Made by a program: the position numbers and the translations under genes. Positions 19,645 to 27,786 of a stretch of DNA of 64,000 nt are shown in pieces. How positions within the stretch are numbered: the stretch's first letter is position 1; every line of letters starts with the position of its first letter. The DNA comes from Kitasatospora indigofera (GTDB lineage Bacteria > Actinomycetota > Actinomycetes > Streptomycetales > Streptomycetaceae): assembly GCF_014655955.1 (NCBI RefSeq), contig NZ_BNBO01000015.1:62001-126000 (forward strand), given 5' to 3'. The notes beneath the pieces are model-generated. The model was given only the letters and a program-made list of their open reading frames with translations, searched no databases and had not been told where the DNA came from.

Positions 19645-21483
19645 CTACCCCTTCCCAGTCCGTTCCGCCGTAGGCACTCGCGGCCCCACCACAGCGGGAC
19701 GCGCGTGTCGGCGACGGAACAGAGCGGGCAGGCTCGGTGCGGTGATGAAACCCTCGGCACGCGCGCTCGCGATGCCGATCCGCGGGATCTCGCTGCTCTT
19801 CTCGAACAGCAGATAACGCGGCTCCCAGATCGGCCGGTACTTCGCGTTCGCCCGGTAGAGCGATTCGATCTGCCACCAGCGCGAGAAGAACCCCAGCACG
19901 GAACGCCACAGCCGCAGGACCGGGCCGGCCCCCAGTTTCGAACCGCGCTCGAAGACCGACCGGAACATCGCGAAGTTCAACGACACCCGTTCCAGCTGGA
20001 CCTCCCCGGCCCGCTGGAGAAGTTCGATCACCATGAACTCCATCAGGCCGTTCTCGGTGTCCCGGGCGCGGCGCATCAGGTCCAGCGAGAGGCCCTTCTC
20101 GCCCCAGGGCACGAAGCTCAGCAGGGCCTGCAGCTCACCCTCGGCGTCGTGGCACTCCAGCATCACGCAGCGGCCGTCGTCCGGGTCCCCCAGGCGGCCG
20201 AGCGCCATCGAGAAGCCGCGCTCGGTGGCGCCGTCCCGCCACTGGTCCGCCCGCTCGACCAGCTCGGCCATCTCGCACTCCGGCACGTCCTCGTGCCGCC
20301 GGATCCGCACCGTGTAGCCGGCCCGCTTGACCCGGTTGTAGGCCTGGCGGACCACCCGCATCGCCCGGCCGTCCAGCGAGAACTCGTCCAGCTCGACGAT
20401 CGCCTCGTCGCCCAGCTCCAGCGCGTCCAGCCCGTGCCGGGCGTAGATCACCCCGGCCTCCTCGGAGGCGCCCATCACGGCCGGCGCCCAGGCGTGCTCG
20501 CGCGCCTCGGTCAGCCAGGCGTCGATCGCCCCCGGCCAGGCCTCCGGGTCGCCGATCGGATCGCCCGAGGCCAGCGAGACCCCGCCGACCACCCGGTAGG
20601 TCACCGCCGCCTTGCCGCTGGGGGAGAAGACCACGGCCTTGTCGCGGCGCAGCGCGAAGTAGCCCAGCGAGTCCCGCCCGCCCTGCCGGTCGAGCAGGTC
20701 CCGCAGCCGCCGCTCGTCCTCCGGGGTGAGCAGCTCCTTGTCCCTGGGGCTGCGGAAGGCCACGTAGATCACCAGCAGGAAGAGCACCGCGCTCATCGTG
20801 TTGATGACGGCGTTCACCCAGGTCGGCACGGAGATCACCGAGTCGAGGTGCTGGGACGGCGCGATGGTGACCATCCGGCCGAGCGCGTACCGGTAGAGGT
20901 CCCAGAAGTGCGCGCCGGCCAGGCTGTTGTTCAGCCACACCAGGAACGCGCCCACCCCGGCCCCGGCCAGCAGGCCGGCCACGAAGGTGGCCGCCGCGGT
21001 CTTCGGGTTGGAGCTGTCCCCCTTGGAGGTGAACTCCTTGCGTCCGGTCAGCAGTGCCACCAGGAACAGCCCGGTCAGCGTGATGGAGAACCAGTTGAAG
21101 GGGTGCTTGGCGTAGTCGTAGCCGTCCTCCGGCGGCCACGCCATGAACAGCACGTACACCAGGAAGGTCAGGCCGGCGAGCGCGGTGTTGAAGATCCACG
21201 CCGCCCGCTTGCGCCGCCGCATGGCGACCGCCAGGAAGATCGACAGGACCACCGAGCCCAGCCCCGCGGTCAGCAGGTACGGGGTGAAGAACTCACCCTC
21301 GTTGTGGTCCTGCACCTGGTCGCGGAACGGCACCGCGAGCACGGTGACGACGTTGAGCAGGGCGAGCAGCCGCAGGTACCAGACCGTCGCCGCCGCGGCC
21401 CTCGGGCGCCAGCGCGACATGGGCCCGGGCCGGTCCGCGGCGGGCGCTGCGGCGGACGGCTCCGGCTTCACAGTGGACGACAC
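19645..21483 (-). CDS. Phosphatidylglycerol lysyltransferase domain protein (MprF/LysX-C-like, DUF2156)
   Basis: About 612-residue membrane enzyme. The N-terminal third has six or so transmembrane helices (YLRLLALLNVVTVLAVPF, VVLSIFLAVAM...); residues ~250-600 form the tandem GNAT-like domain (YRVVGGVSLASGDPIGD, VMGASEEAGVIYARHGLDAL, LSLDLMRRARDTENGLMEFM) that transfers an aminoacyl group from tRNA to phosphatidylglycerol in MprF. No LysRS domain is fused, so the charged tRNA would come from housekeeping LysRS. GTG 21483 is the best start after the unconserved N-terminal extension; ATG 21420 is an alternative. Role: membrane charge and cationic peptide tolerance (family knowledge). Confidence 0.8.
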   Translation of the reverse strand: MSSTVKPEPSAAAPAADRPGPMSRWRPRAAAATVWYLRLLALLNVVTVLAVPFRDQVQDHNEGEFFTPYLLTAGLGSVVLSIFLAVAMRRRKRAAWIFNTALAGLTFLVYVLFMAWPPEDGYDYAKHPFNWFSITLTGLFLVALLTGRKEFTSKGDSSNPKTAAATFVAGLLAGAGVGAFLVWLNNSLAGAHFWDLYRYALGRMVTIAPSQHLDSVISVPTWVNAVINTMSAVLFLLVIYVAFRSPRDKELLTPEDERRLRDLLDRQGGRDSLGYFALRRDKAVVFSPSGKAAVTYRVVGGVSLASGDPIGDPEAWPGAIDAWLTEAREHAWAPAVMGASEEAGVIYARHGLDALELGDEAIVELDEFSLDGRAMRVVRQAYNRVKRAGYTVRIRRHEDVPECEMAELVERADQWRDGATERGFSMALGRLGDPDDGRCVMLECHDAEGELQALLSFVPWGEKGLSLDLMRRARDTENGLMEFMVIELLQRAGEVQLERVSLNFAMFRSVFERGSKLGAGPVLRLWRSVLGFFSRWWQIESLYRANAKYRPIWEPRYLLFEKSSEIPRIGIASARAEGFITAPSLPALFRRRHARPAVVGPRVPTAERTGKG

Positions 21484-21670
21484 AGCTCTATTCCAAACGA
21501 TCAGGTGACGGGGCGCATCCGCGACAGCGGGCCGCGGCCGGCGGCACCGACCCGTCCGCCCGGGCCGTCCTCGCCCGGCGCGGCCTCGTCCGGCCCGCGC
21601 CCGCAGGGGCCGCTCATTCCATGGTTGCCCACCCGACATGAGAATTTCGTGAACCCGGTAGGCGATTCAC

Positions 21671-21692
21671 ACCCCCGCCGTTCGGCGGGGGT
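21671..21692. promoter_or_regulatory. Hairpin in the mprF-like / response regulator intergenic region
   Basis: ACCCCCGCC GTTC GGCGGGGGT lies in the 299-bp divergent spacer (21484-21782). The AT-richer bases just before it (ATTTCGTGAACCCGG... around 21640-21670) may be a promoter. Could be an operator or a 5' hairpin of the response-regulator transcript. Confidence 0.35.
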
Positions 21693-21782
21693 CACCGCCC
21701 CCCGGCCGGTACGCGACGCCCCCGCGCGGGCCCTAGGCTCGAACCGGCCGCACCAGGGACGGCCCGCAACCGAGGAGGGACC

Positions 21783-22454
21783 ATGGCGACGACCCGTGTA
21801 CTGATCGTGGACGACGAGATCCTGGTCCGCTCGGGACTCGGACTGATCGTCGGCTCGGCCCCCGACCTGGAGGTGGTCGGCGACTGCTCCGGCGGCCAGG
21901 CCGAGGAGGACGTCCGCCGGCTGCGCCCGCACGTGGTGCTGCTCGACATCCGGATGCCCGACCTGGACGGCATCTCGGTGCTCCGCCGGCTGCGGGCCCT
22001 GCCCGAGCCGCCGGCCGTGGCGATGCTCACCACCTTCGACACCGACGAGTACATCGGCACCGCGCTGAAGGCGGGCGCCGCCGGGTTCCTGCTCAAGGAC
22101 ACCGCGCCCGAGCAGCTGGTGCACGCCGTGCGGGTGCTCGCCGCGGGCGGCAACATCCTCTCCCCCACCGTCACCCGCACCGTGATCGGCGGCTACGTGG
22201 ACGGCGGCGGGCCGGACGCCGACGCCACCGCGCTGGCCCGCACCCTCACCGGCCGCGAGCTCGACGTCCTGGCGCTGCTCGGCGAGGGCCTGTCGAATGC
22301 GGAGATCGCCGACCGGCTCTTCCTCGGCACCGGCACGGTCAAGGACCACATCAGCGCCATCCTGGGCAAGCTCGGCACCGTCAACCGCGTCCAGGCGGCG
22401 GTGGTCGCCCACCGGGCCGGCCTGGTGAAACCACAGCCCCGCGACAGCGCATGA
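21783..22454 (+). CDS. NarL/LuxR-type response regulator
   Basis: 223-residue DNA-binding response regulator. Receiver domain ~1-120 with acidic pair Asp10/Asp11 and phospho-acceptor Asp55 (VVLLDIRMPD) and Lys in LLKDTAP; LuxR-type helix-turn-helix ~150-215 (LTGRELDVLALLGEGLSNAE). ATG at 21783 follows GAGGAGGGACC. The last four bases overlap the start of the histidine kinase gene (ATGA), so the two form a coupled two-component system. Signal and regulon unknown. Confidence 0.93.
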   Translation: MATTRVLIVDDEILVRSGLGLIVGSAPDLEVVGDCSGGQAEEDVRRLRPHVVLLDIRMPDLDGISVLRRLRALPEPPAVAMLTTFDTDEYIGTALKAGAAGFLLKDTAPEQLVHAVRVLAAGGNILSPTVTRTVIGGYVDGGGPDADATALARTLTGRELDVLALLGEGLSNAEIADRLFLGTGTVKDHISAILGKLGTVNRVQAAVVAHRAGLVKPQPRDSA

Positions 22455-23608
22455 CCGCCGACCGGCCCCGCCGGCGGCCCGCCTGGACCGGCTCGCCCTG
22501 GGTGGCCCTCCTGCTGCCGGTGCTCTTCTCGCTGGTGGACGCCGCGCTGGTGGCCCGGAACTCCTCCTGGTGGGAGAACGGCCTCTCCGTGCTGGCCGCG
22601 GTGGCCCTGCTGCTGCGCCGCCGCTTCCCGGTGCTGGTGCTGCTGCTGACCCTGCCGGGCAGCTTCCTGAACTACATCTGGATCGCGCCGGTGACCGCCG
22701 TGTACTCGGTCGCCGCGCACCGCTCCCGGCCCTGGGTGACCACCGTCGCCGCGACCGCCTTCGCCCTGGTCGAGTTCTTCCACTGGCCGCTCTCCGACCA
22801 CCCGCTCGCCCTCGACCGGGACAACGCCCTCTACGCGATCCAGTGCGTGATGCTGGCCGGCGGCCCGGCCGCCCTCGGCCTGCTCTCCCGGACCCGGCGG
22901 GAGCTGGCGACCAAGCTGGACGAACTGACCCGCGGCCAGGAGCGGGAGAGCAGACTGCTGGCCGAGCGGGTGCTGATCAGCGAGCGCGGCCGGCTGGCCC
23001 GGGAGATGCACGACGTGGTCTCGCACCAGGTCAGCCTGATCAGCATCCAGGCCGGGGCCCTCCAGGTGAGCAGCGCCGACCCGGCCGCGGTGGCGACCGC
23101 CAGGACGATCCGCGAACTGTCGGTGCGCACCCTGGAGGAGTTGCGCCAGATGGTCGGCGTCCTGCGGGCCTCCGGCGTCCGGCGGGACGTCCCGCTGGCC
23201 CCGCAGCCCCGGCTGGCCGACCTCTGCCGGCTGATCCAGGAGAGCGGCCTGCCGGCCGAGACCGAGATCAGCACCGGGGAGCTGCCCTGGCCCGAGGCGG
23301 TGGAGCGGGCCGCCTACCGCACGGTCCAGGAGGCGCTGACCAACATCAGCAAGCACGCGCCGGACGCCGCCGTGGAGGTCCGGGTGCTGGCCCGCGGCGC
23401 GCGCCTGCGGGTCGAGGTCCGCAACGGCCCGCCGGCCGGACCGGACGGGCGGCCCGGCGGCACTCCCGCCGAAACCCTCCCCGGCGGCGGCCACGGCCTG
23501 ATCGGCCTGCGCGAACGCGCCCAGCTCCTCGGCGGCACCCTGACCGCCCGCCCCACCCCGGACGGCGGCTTCGAAGTCCTCGCCGACCTGCCGGCCGCCC
23601 GGGACTGA
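22451..23608 (+). CDS. NarL-type sensor histidine kinase
   Basis: 385-residue membrane sensor kinase, partner of the preceding regulator. Four to five transmembrane helices occupy ~15-145 with almost no extracytoplasmic loop, so it probably senses within or at the membrane (intramembrane-type). HisKA_3 dimerisation domain has His187 in REMHDVVSHQ; the HATPase_c domain carries AVERAAYRTVQEALTNISKHA (N box) and GGGHGLIGLRER (G box). ATG 22451 overlaps the regulator stop. Confidence 0.93.
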   Translation: MTADRPRRRPAWTGSPWVALLLPVLFSLVDAALVARNSSWWENGLSVLAAVALLLRRRFPVLVLLLTLPGSFLNYIWIAPVTAVYSVAAHRSRPWVTTVAATAFALVEFFHWPLSDHPLALDRDNALYAIQCVMLAGGPAALGLLSRTRRELATKLDELTRGQERESRLLAERVLISERGRLAREMHDVVSHQVSLISIQAGALQVSSADPAAVATARTIRELSVRTLEELRQMVGVLRASGVRRDVPLAPQPRLADLCRLIQESGLPAETEISTGELPWPEAVERAAYRTVQEALTNISKHAPDAAVEVRVLARGARLRVEVRNGPPAGPDGRPGGTPAETLPGGGHGLIGLRERAQLLGGTLTARPTPDGGFEVLADLPAARD

Positions 23609-23707
23609 CCGGGTCGCACAGGAATCCGGCCCCGGAACACCACCTCGGTGCCCTGGCCTCACCCCCGTAGGGCCGCGCCCCGGAGGCGGGCGGGCGCACA
23701 AAAAGAA

Positions 23708-23739
23708 AAGCCCCGCAGATCCGAAGATCTGCGGGGCTT
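23708..23739 (-). terminator. Rho-independent terminator of tRNA-Leu
   Basis: Perfect 11-bp stem CCCCGCAGATC / GATCTGCGGGG with CGAA loop, extended by AAG/CTT, followed on the minus strand by TTTTCTTTT. A classical terminator just 3' of tRNA-Leu. Confidence 0.9.
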
Positions 23740-23744
23740 CGCTG

Positions 23745-23828
23745 TGCGCGAGGGGGGAGTTGAACCCCCACGCCCTTTCGGGCACTGGAACCTGAATCCA
23801 GCGCGTCTGCCTATTCCGCCACCCGCGC
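23745..23828 (-). tRNA. tRNA-Leu (anticodon CAG)
   Basis: 84-nt class II tRNA. Acceptor GCGCGGG pairs with CTCGCGC (one G-U), anticodon stem CTGGA/TCCAG encloses loop TTCAGGT giving CAG, a long variable arm (GCCCGAAAGGGC) and the T arm GGGGGTTCAACTCCCC are present, discriminator A, no encoded CCA. Confidence 0.95.
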
Positions 23829-24338
23829 ATGGGTGTTGTCGTAGATGCTATCCGATCCTCCGACCCGCTCCGCACCGTCTCCGGTGTTTCGCTGGCCTTC
23901 GGTCCGGCTGCCTTGCGGCCGCCCCTTCCGACATGGAAAACATTAGCACGCCCCTGGGGCTACCTCCGAATCCCTTTCCCCGGACCGCCCGGGCACCACC
24001 CCTCGAAGCCCGGTCCGGCGGGCGGACAGCGGCCGGCCGAAGGGTCTCCCGGCGGCCGGGCGCATCCGAACGGCTGCCCCGCGAACAGGCGAGCGAGGGG
24101 TGAGCGGGCCTTCGGCCGGGTAGCCCTGCCTTGCCGGACACCGGGGCGAAGACCGGCGCGGGTACCGGCGCGGGCGTGGTGTGCGCGAGCCCACCCCCGG
24201 GTACGACGCGGTCCGGGAACCGTACGGATGGCCCGGGCGTGGATACGATCAGTACGGAAGTACCGCAAGTAGGCGCGACCGGGTTCGAACCGACCCGGTC
24301 CGCGGACAAGCGACCGAACCCTTGGAAGGGGGTGCCCC
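23829..24338. other. 510-bp divergent spacer between tRNA-Leu and fhaA
   Basis: No gene is supported. Sequence just upstream of the tRNA on the minus strand (GGATAGCATC) could be its -10 region. An 8-bp inverted repeat GACCGGGT (24277-24284) / ACCCGGTC (24293-24300) lies 38 bases before the fhaA start and may be an operator. Confidence 0.4.
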
Positions 24339-25229
24339 GTGGGAGTCCTGAAGAAGTTCGAACAGCGGCTCGAGGGTCTCGTGAACGGCACCTTCGCCAA
24401 GGTGTTCAAGTCCGAGGTCCAGCCCGTGGAGATCGCCGGCGCTCTTCAGCGCGAGTGCGACAACAACGCCACGATCTGGAACCGCGACCGCACCGTCGTG
24501 CCCAACGATTTCATCGTGGAGCTCAGCCCGCACGACCACGAGCGGCTCAGCCCGTACTCCGGGCAGCTCGGCCAGGAGCTGGCCGGCATGGTCCGCGAGT
24601 ACGCCGAGGCCCAGCGGTACAGCTTCATGGGCCCGCTCCAGGTCAACCTGGAGAAGGCGGACGACCTCGACACCGGCCTGTACCGGGTCCGCAGCCGCAC
24701 CCTGGCCGCCGAGGAGCCGCAACAGCTCCACCAGCAGCCGCCGGCCCCGGGCGGGCAGCCCGGCTACGGCCGCCCGCCGGTCGCGGCCGCCCCCGGCGCA
24801 CCGTGGCAGCAGCCCGGCGCGGCCCCGTACGGTGCGCCGCAGCCGCCCGCCGCTCCCCCCGCGATGCCGCCGGCCCCCCCGGCCCACCAGCCGGCCCCGG
24901 GCGGCAACAACGTGCGGCCGTTCCCCGGCGCGGGCCACGGCGGCACCGCCGTCCGGCGCTGGATCGAGGTCAACGGGTCGCGTCACCAGATCACCGGGAA
25001 CGCCTGCGTGCTCGGCCGCTCCACCGAGGCGGACGTGCGCATCGACGACCCCGGAGTGTCCCGCAAGCACGCCGAGATCCGCCCGGGCACCCCCTCGATG
25101 GTGCTCGACCTCGGGTCGACGAACGGCATCGTGGTGGACGGACAGCACACCCAGCGCGCTACGCTCCGCGACGGCTCACGAATCGTCGTGGGCTCCACCA
25201 CCATCGTCTACCGACAGGTCGAAGGGTAG
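24339..25229 (+). CDS. fhaA: FhaA: DUF3662 and FHA domain protein
   Basis: 296-residue cytoplasmic phospho-threonine reader. Residues 1-~115 are the DUF3662 domain (GVLKKFEQRLEGLVNGTFAKVF...), ~130-205 a Pro/Gln/Gly-rich linker, and ~215-295 an FHA domain with the phosphopeptide-binding residues CVLGRSTEADVRIDD, SRKHAEI and DLGSTNGIVVDG. GTG 24339 follows GGAAGGGGG. The mycobacterial counterpart binds phosphorylated MviN/CwlM-type partners and controls peptidoglycan synthesis; the linked pstP-ftsW-pbpA-pknB genes support the same pathway here. Confidence 0.93.
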   Translation: MGVLKKFEQRLEGLVNGTFAKVFKSEVQPVEIAGALQRECDNNATIWNRDRTVVPNDFIVELSPHDHERLSPYSGQLGQELAGMVREYAEAQRYSFMGPLQVNLEKADDLDTGLYRVRSRTLAAEEPQQLHQQPPAPGGQPGYGRPPVAAAPGAPWQQPGAAPYGAPQPPAAPPAMPPAPPAHQPAPGGNNVRPFPGAGHGGTAVRRWIEVNGSRHQITGNACVLGRSTEADVRIDDPGVSRKHAEIRPGTPSMVLDLGSTNGIVVDGQHTQRATLRDGSRIVVGSTTIVYRQVEG

Positions 25230-25242
25230 AAGCGGGCCACTT

Positions 25243-25788
25243 ATGTCAGAACTGACCCTGACGGTCATGCGGCTGGGGTTCCTCGCCGTGCTGTGGCTGT
25301 TCGTCATCGTCGCGGTCCAGGTGATCCGCAGCGACCTGTTCGGCACCAAGATCAACCCGCGCTCCTCCCGGCGGGCCGCCACCGCGCAGGCCGGCACCGC
25401 GCCGCCCGGCCGTCCCGCCCAGGGCCCCGGGCCCGGCCAGGGACAGGGCCAGGGGCAGCCGGCCGCACCCGCGCAGCCATCGCGGCGCCGGGGCGCCCCG
25501 ACCCAGCTGGTCGTGGTGCAGGGCTCGCTGGCCGGGACGACCGTGGCGCTGCAGGGGCAGACGATCACGCTCGGCCGGGCGCACGATTCGACGATCGTGC
25601 TGGACGACGACTACGCGTCCTCCCGGCATGCCAGGATCTACCCGGATCAGACTGGGCAGTGGACGGTCGAGGATCTAGGCTCCACCAACGGCACCTATCT
25701 GGACCGGCAGCGCCTCACGACGCCCACCCCGCTCCAGCCCGGCGTGCCGATCCGTATCGGCCGGACCGTCATCGAACTGCGGAAGTAG
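25243..25788 (+). CDS. fhaB: FhaB: membrane-anchored FHA domain protein
   Basis: 181-residue protein with an N-terminal membrane helix (~8-28, MRLGFLAVLWLFVIVAVQVI), a Gly/Gln/Pro-rich linker and an FHA domain (~105-178; ITLGRAHDSTIVLDDD, SSRHARI, DLGSTNGTYLD). It would bind Thr-phosphorylated proteins at the membrane; in mycobacteria the orthologue recruits division proteins phosphorylated by PknA/PknB. ATG 25243 is 13 bases after the fhaA stop, same operon. Confidence 0.93.
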   Translation: MSELTLTVMRLGFLAVLWLFVIVAVQVIRSDLFGTKINPRSSRRAATAQAGTAPPGRPAQGPGPGQGQGQGQPAAPAQPSRRRGAPTQLVVVQGSLAGTTVALQGQTITLGRAHDSTIVLDDDYASSRHARIYPDQTGQWTVEDLGSTNGTYLDRQRLTTPTPLQPGVPIRIGRTVIELRK

Positions 25789-25795
25789 CAAGCGC

Positions 25796-25924
25796 ATGAG
25801 GGACAAGACCCCGTCCATGACCAGCCGGGACGGCAGCGGCAGCGCCGTCGCGGCCGTGCGCGCCGGTTCCCGTGGAATCCGCCGCAGCTCCGACGACGCC
25901 CAGAGGGGGACACGGACCGCATGA
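25796..25924 (+). CDS. Possible 42-residue small ORF between fhaB and pstP
   Basis: ATG 25796 lies 7 bases after the fhaB stop, and the stop overlaps the next ORF start in an ATGA. The codons have about 88% G/C at third positions. The product is basic, Arg/Ser-rich, with no recognised motif. The short length makes chance possible; supported only by the overlap arrangement and codon bias. Confidence 0.3.
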   Translation: MRDKTPSMTSRDGSGSAVAAVRAGSRGIRRSSDDAQRGTRTA

Positions 25925-26085
25925 GCGAGCGCAGCATCGGGGCTCACGCCCCCGGCCCGGCGGCCGGGGCGCACCCCCGCGCCGGCCGGCCGGGGGAGCG
26001 GCACCACCGGGCCGACGGCCGGTGGGCACCTGTGAGCTCCGCGCCCGGCGTGGACGTGGCCGAGCGAAGCGAGGCAGGGAAATGA
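25921..26085 (+). CDS. Possible 54-residue small ORF coupled to pstP
   Basis: Starts in the ATGA of the preceding small ORF with AGGGGGA about 9 nt upstream and ends in an ATGA that contains the pstP start, so it would couple pstP translation. Third-position G/C about 89%. Product Gly/Ala/Arg/His-rich, no recognised domain. Could be a leader peptide or simply open high-GC sequence. Confidence 0.3.
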   Translation: MSERSIGAHAPGPAAGAHPRAGRPGERHHRADGRWAPVSSAPGVDVAERSEAGK

Positions 26086-27665
26086 GCCTCGTGCTGCGCT
26101 TCGCCGCCGGCTCCCACAAGGGACTCATCCGGGAGGGCAACGAGGACTCGGGCTACGCCGGTCCGCGGCTGCTGGCCGTGGCCGACGGCATGGGCGGGGC
26201 GGCGGCCGGCGAGGTCGCCTCCTCCGAGGTCCTCGGCTCGATCGTCCGGCTGGACGAGGACGTGCCCGGCGCCGACCTGCTGACCCTGCTCGGCGACGCC
26301 GTCCAGGGCGCCAACGACCGCCTGCGTCAGATGGTCGAGGAGGACCCGCAGCTCGAAGGCATGGGCTGCACCCTCACCGCGATGCTCTGGACCGGCCAGC
26401 GGATGGGCATGGTGCACGTCGGCGACTCGCGCGCCTACCTGCTGCGCGACGGCTCGCTGACCCAGATCACCCAGGACCACACCTGGGTGCAGCGCCTGGT
26501 CGACGAGGGCCGGATCACGCCGGAGGAGGCCGAGACCCACCCGCAGCGCTCGCTGCTGATGCGTGCGCTGGACGGCCGCGGCCAGGTCGAGCCCGACCTG
26601 TCGATCCGCGAGGTCCGGGCCGGCGACCGCTACCTGATCTGCTCCGACGGGCTCTCCGGCCCGGTCAGCCACCAGACCCTGGAGGAGACGCTCGGGAGCT
26701 TCTACTCCCCCGAGCAGACCGTCCAGGAGCTGATCCAGCTCGCCCTGCGCGGCGGCGGCCCCGACAACATCACCTGCATCGTGGCGGACGTCATCGACGT
26801 CGGCGCCACGGACACCCTCAGCGGCCTGCGCGGCGACGTCCCCGTGGTGGTCGGCGCGGTCGCCGAGACCCCGCCGGCCTCGGCCGCCGACCAGACGATC
26901 CTCAACACCCCGGCCGGGCGCGCGGCCGGCCTCGGCCGCCCCCCGCAGGGTGCTTTCGGCCCGGCCGAGGGCTACGAGGGCGGCTACGGCGCCGCCCCGG
27001 GCGGTTTCGGTCCCGCCGAGGGCTACGAGGGCGGCTACGGCGCGTACGGCGCCGAGCAGCCCGGCTACGCCGACGAGGACGAGGACGGGCCCGTCCGCAA
27101 GGGCAAGTGGGCGAAGCGCTCGGTGATCGGCCTGGTCACGCTCGGCCTGCTGGCCGGCGCCGGCTACTTCGGCTGGCGCTGGACGCAGGACCAGTACTAC
27201 GTCGGCGTCGACGGCGACCACGTCGCGGTCTACCAGGGCATCAACCAGAACCTGGCCGGGCTGAGCCTGTCCTCGGTGCACCAGTCCTTCGGCGACGTCC
27301 AGGTGAAGTTCCTGCCGCCGGACCAGCGCACCCACGTCACCAACACGATCGCCGCCGTCAGCCTCGGCGACGCGAACGACAAGGTGAAGCAGCTCCAGGA
27401 GCAGGCCACGGTCTGCCGCAAGGTCTCCGAGGGCGCCAGGCCCGCGCCGGGCACGTCCGCCGAGCCGCCCGCGGCCGCGCCCACCCCCACGCCGAGCGCC
27501 TCACCGAGCTCCTCGCTGAACCACCCCGCGAGCCCCACCCCGGCGGTCGCGGCGGCCTCGCCCACGGCGACGGCCACGGCCGCGCCGGCGGTCTCGCCGC
27601 AGGGCGAGGTGCCGACCCTGACCGAGGAGGAGCAGAAGAAGGCCGCCTCCTGCCCGACGCCGTGA
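26082..27665 (+). CDS. pstP: PstP: membrane PP2C Ser/Thr phosphatase
   Basis: 527-residue metal-dependent phosphatase that opposes PknB. The PP2C domain (~1-240) shows EGNEDSGYA, VADGMGGAAAGE, HVGDSRAYLL, CSDGLSGPV and GGPDNITCIVADV, giving all metal-binding aspartates. A Gly/Tyr-rich repeat linker (GYEGGYG copies) leads to a membrane helix (~347-367, SVIGLVTLGLLAGAGYFGW) and an outer domain with an Ala/Thr/Pro-rich tail. ATG 26082 follows AGGCAGGGA. Sits in the fhaA-fhaB-pstP-ftsW-pbpA-pknB series. Confidence 0.94.
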   Translation: MSLVLRFAAGSHKGLIREGNEDSGYAGPRLLAVADGMGGAAAGEVASSEVLGSIVRLDEDVPGADLLTLLGDAVQGANDRLRQMVEEDPQLEGMGCTLTAMLWTGQRMGMVHVGDSRAYLLRDGSLTQITQDHTWVQRLVDEGRITPEEAETHPQRSLLMRALDGRGQVEPDLSIREVRAGDRYLICSDGLSGPVSHQTLEETLGSFYSPEQTVQELIQLALRGGGPDNITCIVADVIDVGATDTLSGLRGDVPVVVGAVAETPPASAADQTILNTPAGRAAGLGRPPQGAFGPAEGYEGGYGAAPGGFGPAEGYEGGYGAYGAEQPGYADEDEDGPVRKGKWAKRSVIGLVTLGLLAGAGYFGWRWTQDQYYVGVDGDHVAVYQGINQNLAGLSLSSVHQSFGDVQVKFLPPDQRTHVTNTIAAVSLGDANDKVKQLQEQATVCRKVSEGARPAPGTSAEPPAAAPTPTPSASPSSSLNHPASPTPAVAAASPTATATAAPAVSPQGEVPTLTEEEQKKAASCPTP

Positions 27666-27786
27666 CGGCGGGCAGTCCCGGCCCGGCCGGCCGCGCACCG
27701 GCGGCCGGCCGTCGCAGACAGCACCAACCGAGCAGTACCGGCTCCGCCGTACGCGGGCCCGCCAGCCGTCGGGGAGCGGCCACCAC

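Noticed and set aside
24281..24293. T-arm-like GGGTTCGAACCG suggesting a tRNA before fhaA
   Set aside because: No anticodon arm, D arm or acceptor stem can be built around it.
23346..24409. Several overlapping frames around tRNA-Leu
   Set aside because: They run through the tRNA and its terminator; no family or start supported.
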